Below are positions 1 through 5,361 of a stretch of DNA of 5,361 nt, piece by piece. Position 1 is the stretch's first letter; each line of letters opens with the position of its first letter. The translations under genes and the position numbers were made by a program. The stretch is from an uncultured delta proteobacterium (GTDB taxonomy: Bacteria > Myxococcota_A > Polyangia > Polyangiales > Ga0077539): NCBI GenBank assembly GCA_903860995.1, contig CAIOSS010000159.1, forward strand, positions 1 through 5,361, written 5' to 3'. The notes beneath the pieces were generated by a model, which saw nothing but the letters and a program-made list of their open reading frames with translations, ran no database searches and was not told the DNA's origin.

Positions 1-45
1 GATCGACAGCGCCACCGGGCGACGAATGCGCGTGCCCCATGGCCG

Positions 46-70
46 ATCCCATCCCATCCCATCCCATCCC
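46..70. repeat. Pentanucleotide tandem repeat, 5 x ATCCC
   Basis: Five perfect head-to-tail copies of ATCCC, read as GGGAT on the - strand. They lie in the non-coding stretch about 125 bases upstream of the glycosidase gene. A 5-base unit is not a multiple of three, so copy-number change would shift any reading frame crossing it. On the - strand each unit junction creates an ATG (GGGATGGGATG). No function can be assigned from sequence alone. Confidence 0.9.
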
Positions 71-88
71 TTGCGACCCTTGCGACCC
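71..88. repeat. Tandem 9-mer repeat, 2 x TTGCGACCC
   Basis: Two perfect adjacent copies of TTGCGACCC, starting at the base after the ATCCC array. A decayed partial third unit (GTGCGG) follows at 89-94. Together with the ATCCC array this makes about 45 bases of simple repetitive DNA. The arrangement suggests replication slippage in an intergenic region. No protein-binding role is evident. Confidence 0.85.
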
Positions 89-196
89 GTGCGGTTCTTC
101 TCCTCCGATGCACAGCGATGATCGCGGGCGGGTGTTCCCCTCGGAGGGCGAGGTCGCAGATCGCAGGCGCGGGCGCGCTTCGCGTATGGTGGGGCG

Positions 197-1714
197 ATGA
201 TCGCCCGCCGCGCCCTCACCGTCGCCCTCGCCGTGTGCTCGGTGACCGCCGTCGCGGCCGCCGACGACACCTGGAGCACCCCCTTCCCGGGCGTGCGCCG
301 GCTGGTGCGGGTCACCCCGTCGCAGCGCATCGGCGCGCTGCTCGTCGACCTGTGCGCGCCCGGCGTGAGCGTCCGCGTGACGGCGCCGAGCGAGCGCACC
401 CGCACGGTGCCCGCCTACGGCTCGCTCGTGGGCGCGCAGGCGGCGGTCAACGGGGGCTTCTACAACACGGCCAACCAGTCGCAGACCGACGGCTTCGTGC
501 TCCACAACGGCGCCTCGTGGGGCGGCACCGACCACGACTACACCGGGCCCGTCGCCTTCGGAGACGCGCGCGTGGAGATCGTCCCCCACGAGCGCGTCGA
601 GGGGCCGCAGCCCTGGATGCGCGAGGCCGTCTCCGGACACCCCACCCTCGTGCTCGGCGGCGGGGCGCGCGACAACTCCGGCGACACCGGCCTCTGCCCG
701 CGCAACCCCCGCACCGCCGCGGGGCTCACGGCCGACCGCCGCACGCTCATCCTCGCGGTGGTGGACGGCCGCAGCCCGCCGTCGCGCGTGGGCATGACCT
801 GCAACGAGCTCGCGGCGCTGATGATCGACCTCGGCGCGCGCGACGCGGTCAACCTGGACGGCGGCGGCTCGTCGACGATGTGGATGGCCGGCGTCGGGGT
901 GCTCAACCGCCCCAGCGACGGGACGCCGCGCACGGTGTCCAACCACCTCGCGGTGTACGCCCGCGGCAGCGGCGCGGCGCCCCACTGCCCCGCCCCGGCG
1001 TATCGCGGGGCGTACGTGATGCAGTCCTTCCCGCTGGCCGTCACCACGCTCGACCTCGCGCCGGGCGAGCTCTCCCGGGGATACCTGGAGATGCGCAACA
1101 CCGGCACGGCCACCTGGACGCCCGCCCGCACCCGCCTCGGCACCACCCAGCCCCGGGACCGCGCGAGCGCCGTGATGGGCCCCGACTGGCTGGCGCCCAA
1201 CCGCGCGGCGGCCATCGACCGGATGGTGCCGCCGGGGATGACCGGGCGCTTCAACTTCACGCTGCGCGCGCCGGCCAGGGCGGGCGAGTACGCCGAGTAC
1301 TTCAACCTGCTGGAGGAGGGCGTCACGTGGTTCAGCGACCCGGCGCAGGGCGGGCCCGCGGACAACGTCATCCAGGTGCGCGTGCGAACGGTCCCTCGGC
1401 CCGACGCGGGGGTGACGACCATGGACGCGGGCACGATGACCGCCGACGCGAGCACGACCGCGACGGACACGGGCACCGACCCGAGCACCGACGAGGGCGC
1501 CGTGCCCGTGGACCTCGGGGCGCCGACGGTGGACGTCGGCGACGGCGCGGCGCCGGGCGTGGACGCTGGCGACGGGGCCCCGATGGGCGAGCCCGCGGGC
1601 TGCGCCTGCGAGGTCGGCCGCGCGGGGGCAGCGCCATCGGCGCAGGGATGGCTGGCGGCGTCGATGGCCGCGCTCGTGCTCGCGCGCCGGCGCAGGCGTC
1701 GATCCGCGGCTTGA
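197..1714 (+). CDS. Surface-anchored phosphodiester glycosidase (NAGPA/DUF2233) with NBR1-type Ig-like domain and MYXO-CTERM tail
   Basis: A 505-residue exported protein. Residues 1-22 form a signal peptide (MIARRA, hydrophobic core, AAA cut before DDTW), which supports the ATG at 197. A GGTGGGG stretch ends only 2 bases before it, closer than a normal ribosome-binding site. Residues about 45-255 match the phosphodiester glycosidase family, whose human member uncovers mannose-6-phosphate by removing GlcNAc: VNGGFYN (84-90), HPTLVLGGG (148-156), the segment NPRTAAGL to VVDGR (170-192) and NLDGGGSSTMW (219-229). Residues about 270-398 resemble the NBR1-type Ig-like domain (MRNTGTATWTP at 299-309, APARAGEYAEYF at 358-369, a late TWF). 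A linker rich in Asp, Thr, Ala and Gly (402-465) leads to GCAC (468-471), a hydrophobic helix (about 484-496) and six Arg (497-502), the MYXO-CTERM pattern processed by myxosortases. Inferred role: cell-surface cleavage of a sugar phosphodiester in polysaccharide or envelope material; the substrate is unknown. Family assignment is firm, exact reaction is not. Confidence 0.9.
   Translation: MIARRALTVALAVCSVTAVAAADDTWSTPFPGVRRLVRVTPSQRIGALLVDLCAPGVSVRVTAPSERTRTVPAYGSLVGAQAAVNGGFYNTANQSQTDGFVLHNGASWGGTDHDYTGPVAFGDARVEIVPHERVEGPQPWMREAVSGHPTLVLGGGARDNSGDTGLCPRNPRTAAGLTADRRTLILAVVDGRSPPSRVGMTCNELAALMIDLGARDAVNLDGGGSSTMWMAGVGVLNRPSDGTPRTVSNHLAVYARGSGAAPHCPAPAYRGAYVMQSFPLAVTTLDLAPGELSRGYLEMRNTGTATWTPARTRLGTTQPRDRASAVMGPDWLAPNRAAAIDRMVPPGMTGRFNFTLRAPARAGEYAEYFNLLEEGVTWFSDPAQGGPADNVIQVRVRTVPRPDAGVTTMDAGTMTADASTTATDTGTDPSTDEGAVPVDLGAPTVDVGDGAAPGVDAGDGAPMGEPAGCACEVGRAGAAPSAQGWLAASMAALVLARRRRRRSAA
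1529..1588 (+). repeat. Two-copy 30-base repeat in the linker of the glycosidase gene
   Basis: Two adjacent 30-base units, each starting GTGGACG and containing GGCGACGG, encode VDVGDGAAPG (residues 445-454) and VDAGDGAPMG (455-464). They extend the Asp/Gly/Ala-rich linker just before the C-terminal sorting signal. Linkers of this kind, with DAG-like units, are common in myxobacterial surface proteins and probably act as a flexible stalk. The copies differ at a few bases, so this is an older duplication. Confidence 0.7.
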
Positions 1715-1717
1715 CCC

Positions 1718-1732
1718 GCGCCCGTCGGGCGC
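1718..1732. repeat. Perfect GC-rich palindrome (possible RNA hairpin) between glycosidase gene and arfB
   Basis: GCGCCCG-T-CGGGCGC is a perfect inverted repeat with 7-base arms around one T. In RNA it could fold into a six-pair GC stem with a GUC loop. It begins 3 bases after the glycosidase stop codon (TGA at 1712-1714) and ends 17 bases before the arfB ATG. No T-run follows (CCCCACCTT), so it is not a canonical intrinsic terminator. It could be a weak terminator, a processing or stability hairpin, or chance in very GC-rich DNA. Confidence 0.45.
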
Positions 1733-1749
1733 CCCACCTTCGCGCGGCC

Positions 1750-2178
1750 ATGGACGCGCTCGTCATCAACCCTGCCATCACCATTCCCGCCGAGGCGTTC
1801 ACGATGACCGCGGTGCGCGCCAGCGGCCCCGGCGGTCAGAACGTCAACAAGGTCGCCTCGAAGGTCGAGCTCCGCTTCGACCTCGCGGGCAGCGCCGCCC
1901 TCCCAGACGCCGTGAAGGAGCGCCTGCGCGCCATCGCCGGCAAGCGCGTCGACCAGGACGGCACACTGCTGCTCACCAGCCAGAAGACCCGCGACCAGAT
2001 CCGCAACCTCGACGACGCCCGGCTGCGCCTGAAGGTGATGATCCTGCAGGCGCTGGAGGTGCCGAAGGAGCGCCGCGCCACGCGCCCCTCGCGCGGCAGC
2101 AAGGAGCGTCGGCTCACCGCCAAGAAGGTCACCGGCGAGCGCAAGAAGTCCCGCTCGCGCCCGGGCTCCGACGACTGA
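1750..2178 (+). CDS. arfB: Alternative ribosome-rescue factor ArfB (YaeJ), peptidyl-tRNA hydrolase
   Basis: A 142-residue protein, close to the 140 residues of E. coli ArfB. It has the class I release-factor catalytic core without the stop-codon-recognition domains. The GGQ motif is at residues 28-30 in SGPGGQNVNK, followed by SKVELRFD as in the family. The tail (about 107-142) is Arg/Lys-rich, with TRPSRGSKERRL matching the segment ArfB inserts into the empty mRNA channel of a stalled ribosome. Known role: hydrolysing peptidyl-tRNA on ribosomes that have no stop codon in the A site, backing up tmRNA. The ATG at 1750 is chosen because MDALVINPAITIP aligns with the family N-terminus. The frame stays open far upstream, but only as a shadow of the glycosidase gene. 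No clear ribosome-binding site precedes it. It lies 35 bases after the glycosidase stop. A TTG at 1711 overlapping that stop is a less likely start. Confidence 0.93.
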   Translation: MDALVINPAITIPAEAFTMTAVRASGPGGQNVNKVASKVELRFDLAGSAALPDAVKERLRAIAGKRVDQDGTLLLTSQKTRDQIRNLDDARLRLKVMILQALEVPKERRATRPSRGSKERRLTAKKVTGERKKSRSRPGSDD

Positions 2179-2209
2179 CGCCGACGGTCACTTACTGGCC
2201 TGTCCCCCG

Positions 2210-4000
2210 GTGCGGGTGCTAGCCCCTGCGGCCGTGAAGCGCCGTGCATGCAGCTCGTTCGTCGGGGTGATCGCCGCCTGCCTCGCGTCGTCGGTCGCGT
2301 CGGCGCAGACGCCGCCCACCGCCCGCGTCGCCGTCCCCACGCTCACCACCGCCCCGGCGGCCCGCAGCGCCGACTCCGTGCTGGGCACCGCCGAGACCCC
2401 CTCGCTGGCCGCGCTGCGCGAGGCCGAGCGCGCCGCCGAGCAGCCCCGGGACACCGCCGACACCGTCGCCGTCGCCGCCCGCCGGGACGGCGCCGCGCTC
2501 GACGAGGCGGGCCTTCCGCCGGAGCTCGCGGGGCGGCTCCAGATGCCCGCGCTGCCCTTCCGCATGACCACCCGGATGGTGCGCGAGCTGGGGCTCTTCC
2601 GCACCGACTCCCGCGCGCGCCGCCTCGCCCAGCGCTGGACCGTCCTGGCCGGCCGCTACCGCACCCGGATGCAGCAGTCGCTCGCCGCCGAGGGGATGCC
2701 CACCGCGCTGCTCTGGGTCGCCGCCGCCGAGAGCGCCTTCGACCCGCGCGCGGAGTCCAGCGCGGGCGCCGCGGGGCTGTGGCAGTTCATGCCCGACACG
2801 GCGCGCTCCTTCGGGCTGCGGGTGGACACCTGGGTCGACGAGCGCCGCGACCCCGAGCACAGCACCCGCGCCGCGGTGCGCTACCTGCGCGACCTGCACG
2901 CCCGGCTCGGCTCCTGGGAGCTCGCCTTCGCGGCCTACAACATGGGCTACACCAACCTCCTGCGGTCGATCCGGAAGTACAACACCAACGACTTCGACAC
3001 CCTCGCCACCCTGGAGGCGGGGCTCCCGTGGGAGACCGCCCACTACGTCCCGCGCATCCTCTCGCTGGCCGTCGCCGCGCAGAACCCCGGGGTCTTCGCG
3101 ATCACCACCACCGCCCCGGAGGCCCCGGTGACCTGGGAGGACGTCGAGGTGCAGCGGTCGCTCCCGCTGGCCGCCATCGCCCGCGAGGGACAGGTCTCCG
3201 AGGCCACGCTGCGCGAGCTCAACCCCGCCCTCTTGCGCACCCGCACGCCGCCGCCGAGCCCGCAGACGCCCTTCGTGTTGCACGTCCCGCTCGGCCGCGG
3301 GGCCACGGTGCGCTCCGCCGTCGCGGGCATCGAGACGCCCGCCACGCGGAGCTACGTGCTGCGCCACGGGGAGACGCTCGACGAGGTGGCCACGCGCTTC
3401 GGCACCCGGGCCCCGCAGGTGCTCAGCCTCTCCGGGCTGGCCAACGACCGCGGGGTGGGCCCCGGCACCCTGCTGCTGCTGCCCGACCGCGCCCCCGCGG
3501 CGGAGCGGGCGGCGGTCGCGCCGGTGGTCCCCTTCGACGCGGCGCTCGCGGCGATGACCCCGCCCGGAGGGACGCGCCGGGCGTGGCTGCGGGTGACGTC
3601 GGGGGACACCCTCGCCGCCGTGGCCCGCGCGCTACAAGTGCTCCCCGATGACCTCGCCCGCTGGAACAACCTCGACCCCCACGCCCGCGTCCACGGCGAG
3701 ATGTGGCTGCAGGCCTTCGTGAGCCGCGCGCCCGACGACACCGCGCGCACCTTCACCGACGCCGAGGTCACCCTCGACGACCGCGCCGGCGACGCCTTCC
3801 ACGACCGCTCCGTGGCCGCCGCGGGCCAGGTGCGCGTCCAGGTGACGGCCGCCGCCGACGACACCCTGGCCAGCGTCGCGGCGCGCTACGGATCCAGTCC
3901 TGCGCGCCTCGAGCGCATCAACCGCCGCGGGCAGCGCGACCCGCTGCGCCCGGGCGAGACCGTCGTGGTCTACGCCGACCCCGCGCGCGCCCCGCGCTGA
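2210..4000 (+). CDS. mltD: MltD-type membrane-bound lytic murein transglycosylase with three LysM domains
   Basis: Up to 596 residues, starting at a GTG. GTG codons at 2216 and 2234 are alternatives. The one at 2234 gives a more compact signal peptide (VKRRACSSF...) and may be the true start; none has a good ribosome-binding site. Numbering here is from 2210. Export could be by signal peptidase I after ASA (30-32), or as a lipoprotein, since IAAC at 21-24 fits a lipobox and E. coli MltD is a lipoprotein. The SLT catalytic domain spans about 155-295: Glu174 in AAAESAFDP is the expected catalytic acid, with AGAAGLWQFMPDTA (185-198), AAYNMGY (241-247) and ETAHYVPRIL (275-284). LysM repeats for glycan binding lie at about 381-425, 458-503 and 541-588; the last is the most divergent. 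Residues 305-365 look like a further degenerate LysM-like segment. Known reaction: non-hydrolytic cleavage of MurNAc-GlcNAc bonds, leaving 1,6-anhydroMurNAc ends, for wall remodelling. The next gene starts 8 bases later. Confidence 0.92.
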   Translation: MRVLAPAAVKRRACSSFVGVIAACLASSVASAQTPPTARVAVPTLTTAPAARSADSVLGTAETPSLAALREAERAAEQPRDTADTVAVAARRDGAALDEAGLPPELAGRLQMPALPFRMTTRMVRELGLFRTDSRARRLAQRWTVLAGRYRTRMQQSLAAEGMPTALLWVAAAESAFDPRAESSAGAAGLWQFMPDTARSFGLRVDTWVDERRDPEHSTRAAVRYLRDLHARLGSWELAFAAYNMGYTNLLRSIRKYNTNDFDTLATLEAGLPWETAHYVPRILSLAVAAQNPGVFAITTTAPEAPVTWEDVEVQRSLPLAAIAREGQVSEATLRELNPALLRTRTPPPSPQTPFVLHVPLGRGATVRSAVAGIETPATRSYVLRHGETLDEVATRFGTRAPQVLSLSGLANDRGVGPGTLLLLPDRAPAAERAAVAPVVPFDAALAAMTPPGGTRRAWLRVTSGDTLAAVARALQVLPDDLARWNNLDPHARVHGEMWLQAFVSRAPDDTARTFTDAEVTLDDRAGDAFHDRSVAAAGQVRVQVTAAADDTLASVAARYGSSPARLERINRRGQRDPLRPGETVVVYADPARAPR

Positions 4001-4008
4001 CGCCGCCG

Positions 4009-5361
4009 ATGGCCCTCCGCGTCGCCGGGACCGTCGCCCTGCTCGCACTGCTGGCCGGCGCCCGGCTCGAGGCGCAGCCCATCCCCCCGAGGCTGCGCGC
4101 GCAGATCGCCCAGAGCGCCAGCGCCCCCGCGGCGGCCCCCGCGGACGAGCCCGAGGAGCGCGTCGACCCGGAGTCCCCCCGCGCGTCGATGCAGCGCTTC
4201 GTCGAGCTCACCCAGCGCGGTCGCTGGGACGAGGCCGCGCGCTTCCTCGACCTGGCGGGGCGCTCCGAGGCCGACGGCGCGGCGCTCGCGCGACGCCTGC
4301 GCGAGGTGCTCGACCGCTACGTGGGCGTCGACCCCAGCGCCCTCTCGCCGGAGCCCGCGGGCGACCCCGACGACGGGCTGCAGACGCGGATCGACGAGGT
4401 CGGGCACGTCCCCGGCGTGACCGCTTCGGGCGACCCGGTGCGCATCACCCGGCGGGCGTACCCCGACGGGACGCGCTGGGTGTTCACCCGCGCGACGGTG
4501 CGCAACGTCGACGGCTGGTACGACCGCCTGGAGGGCAAGTGGGTGCGCGGCCACCTGCCCCAGTGGTGGCTGCAGCCCTGGGCGAAGGGCCTGCTGCGCT
4601 GGCAGTGGGCGTCGCTGGCGGTGGCCTTCGCGCTGGCGCTGATGCTCGGCCGGCTGCTCGGTCGGCTCACCCTGGCGGCCTCCGCGCCGCTGCTGCGCCA
4701 GGTGGTGGACATCCGCGACGCGTCGATGACCACCCACGCGCTGGCGCCGCTCTCGCTGCTCTGGGCCGTCGGGCTGGTGTCCCTCTCGGTGCCCTCGCTC
4801 GGGCTCTCCCACGTGGGCGACGCCTTCGTGCAGAACCTCCTGCGCGCGCTGCTCTTCGCGGGGCTCTTCTGGGCGCTGTGGCGCACCATCGCGCTGCTGG
4901 CGCGGTCGTTCCAGGAGTCGGTCTGGGCGCGCGCGCACCCCGGCTCGGTGACGGTGGTGCCCCTCATCGCGCAGGCCGCGCGGGTGACGCTGGCGTGCGT
5001 GAGCGTGGTGGCGGTGCTCTCCGCGCTGGGCTACCCCGTGGCGAGCCTGCTGGCGGGCCTCGGGCTGGGCGGCCTCGCGCTCGCGCTCGCGGCGCAGAAG
5101 ACCGTCGAGCACCTGCTGGGGAGCGTGGCGATCGGGCTCGACCAGCCCTTCCGGGTGGGCGACCTGGTGAAGCTCGACGAGCACACGGGCACCATCGAGA
5201 GCGTGGGCCTGCGCTCGACGCGGGTGCGCACCTTCGACCGTACCCTCGTGACCATCCCCAACGGCAAGCTGGCCGACCTCCGGGTCGAGAACTACACCCA
5301 GCGCGATCGCATCCGGCTCCTGACCACGCTGTCGCTCGACCTCGACACCTCGGCCGAGCGC
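4009..5361 (+). CDS. MscS-family mechanosensitive ion channel with N-terminal extracytoplasmic domain (3' end beyond window)
   Basis: The frame is open from ATG 4009 to the last base: 451 residues with no stop, so the C-terminus is missing. Residues 1-22 form a signal peptide (hydrophobic core LLALLAGA, LEA before QP). About 23-195 is an extracytoplasmic region: an Ala/Pro-rich stretch, then SPRASMQRFVEL to RWDEAARFLDL (57-82), a helical domain seen in front of some MscS channels. Hydrophobic helices are at about 198-220, 243-265, 275-297 and 318-339. The Gly/Ala-rich pore helix follows (about 344-363, LAGLGLGGLALALAAQK), then the beta domain with DQPFRVGDLV (378-387), GTIESVGLRSTRVRTFD (394-410) and VTIPNGKL (414-421). 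The FDRTLVTIPN and VENYTQRDR segments look closer to the YnaI/MSL branch than to E. coli MscS. Family role: opening under membrane tension to release solutes at hypo-osmotic shock. It follows the transglycosylase gene by 8 bases, probably one transcript. No clear ribosome-binding site is seen, which suits translational coupling. Confidence 0.92.
   Translation, partial: MALRVAGTVALLALLAGARLEAQPIPPRLRAQIAQSASAPAAAPADEPEERVDPESPRASMQRFVELTQRGRWDEAARFLDLAGRSEADGAALARRLREVLDRYVGVDPSALSPEPAGDPDDGLQTRIDEVGHVPGVTASGDPVRITRRAYPDGTRWVFTRATVRNVDGWYDRLEGKWVRGHLPQWWLQPWAKGLLRWQWASLAVAFALALMLGRLLGRLTLAASAPLLRQVVDIRDASMTTHALAPLSLLWAVGLVSLSVPSLGLSHVGDAFVQNLLRALLFAGLFWALWRTIALLARSFQESVWARAHPGSVTVVPLIAQAARVTLACVSVVAVLSALGYPVASLLAGLGLGGLALALAAQKTVEHLLGSVAIGLDQPFRVGDLVKLDEHTGTIESVGLRSTRVRTFDRTLVTIPNGKLADLRVENYTQRDRIRLLTTLSLDLDTSAER

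Noticed and set aside
95..106. TTCTTCTCCTCC, which on the - strand reads as a strong Shine-Dalgarno (GGAGGAGAAGAA)
   Set aside because: No start codon lies 5-12 bases downstream on the - strand; the first ATG is about 28 bases away, too far for it to serve.
2..121. Possible tail of an upstream + strand gene ending at TGA 119-121
   Set aside because: The frame crosses both tandem repeats and reads as Pro/Arg/His/Ser-rich sequence. Too little lies before the repeats to support a gene.
538..1737. 399-residue open frame on the - strand
   Set aside because: Antisense to the glycosidase gene; the composition is Ser/Arg/Pro/Ala-rich with no recognisable domain. Long antisense frames are expected at this GC content.
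118..1749. An open + strand frame running 544 codons upstream of arfB, in frame with it
   Set aside because: Its translation is Arg/Pro/Gly/His-rich, low-complexity sequence typical of an alternate frame of GC-rich DNA, and it overlaps the well-supported glycosidase gene. ArfB homology begins only at 1750.
1715..1749. Intrinsic terminator after the glycosidase gene
   Set aside because: The hairpin is real as a palindrome but no T-run follows it, so it is listed only as an inverted repeat.
1711..1750. TTG start for arfB overlapping the glycosidase stop
   Set aside because: It would add 13 Arg/Ala-rich residues before the conserved N-terminus. The ATG at 1750 matches family length and start.
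2219..3367. 382-residue open frame on the - strand
   Set aside because: Mirror of the transglycosylase gene, full of Gly/Arg/Glu/His runs without any domain.
2248..3651. 467-residue + strand open frame starting with an ATG
   Set aside because: It lies wholly inside the transglycosylase gene in another frame, is Arg/Pro/Ala/His-rich and has no motif. The overlapping frame has clear SLT and LysM motifs.
3970..5184. 404-residue - strand open frame over the last gene
   Set aside because: Antisense shadow of the MscS-type channel, with His/Arg/Gln/Glu-rich low-complexity sequence. The + strand frame has clear MscS motifs.

Overview
This window is very GC-rich, with G or C in nearly all third codon positions. 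It carries four genes in a row on the + strand, the last cut off by the window edge. The first gene points to a myxobacterium (Myxococcota, perhaps the Polyangiales/Sandaracinaceae side). Its product has an Asp/Ala/Thr-rich linker with 'DAG' units and ends in a Gly-Cys motif, a short hydrophobic helix and six arginines, which is the MYXO-CTERM surface-sorting pattern known from that phylum. The lineage is an inference from this tail, the linker and base composition; there is no rRNA or other phylogenetic marker here.

Layout. Positions 1-196 are non-coding as far as can be supported. They hold five tandem ATCCC units (46-70) followed directly by two tandem TTGCGACCC units (71-88). At 197-1714 lies a secreted phosphodiester glycosidase-domain protein (NAGPA/DUF2233 family) with an NBR1-type Ig-like domain and the MYXO-CTERM tail. 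Three bases after its stop is a perfect 15-base palindrome (1718-1732). At 1750-2178 is an ArfB-type (YaeJ) stalled-ribosome release factor with a GGQ motif and a basic tail. At 2210-4000 (start possibly 2234) is an MltD-type lytic transglycosylase with a family 1 SLT domain and three LysM repeats. Eight bases later, 4009-5361 and beyond, is a MscS-family mechanosensitive channel with a signal peptide and an extra N-terminal extracytoplasmic domain.

How the genes fit together. Three of the four products act at the cell envelope: a surface-anchored glycosidase, a murein-cleaving enzyme and an osmotic safety-valve channel. The 8-base spacing makes co-transcription of the transglycosylase and channel genes likely. 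ArfB is a translation-rescue protein and probably only a neighbour. No mobile element, CRISPR array, tRNA, phage gene or defence system is visible. Apart from the repeats at the left edge and the domain combinations noted in the findings, the region looks like ordinary chromosome, and I do not see a convincing undescribed system in it.
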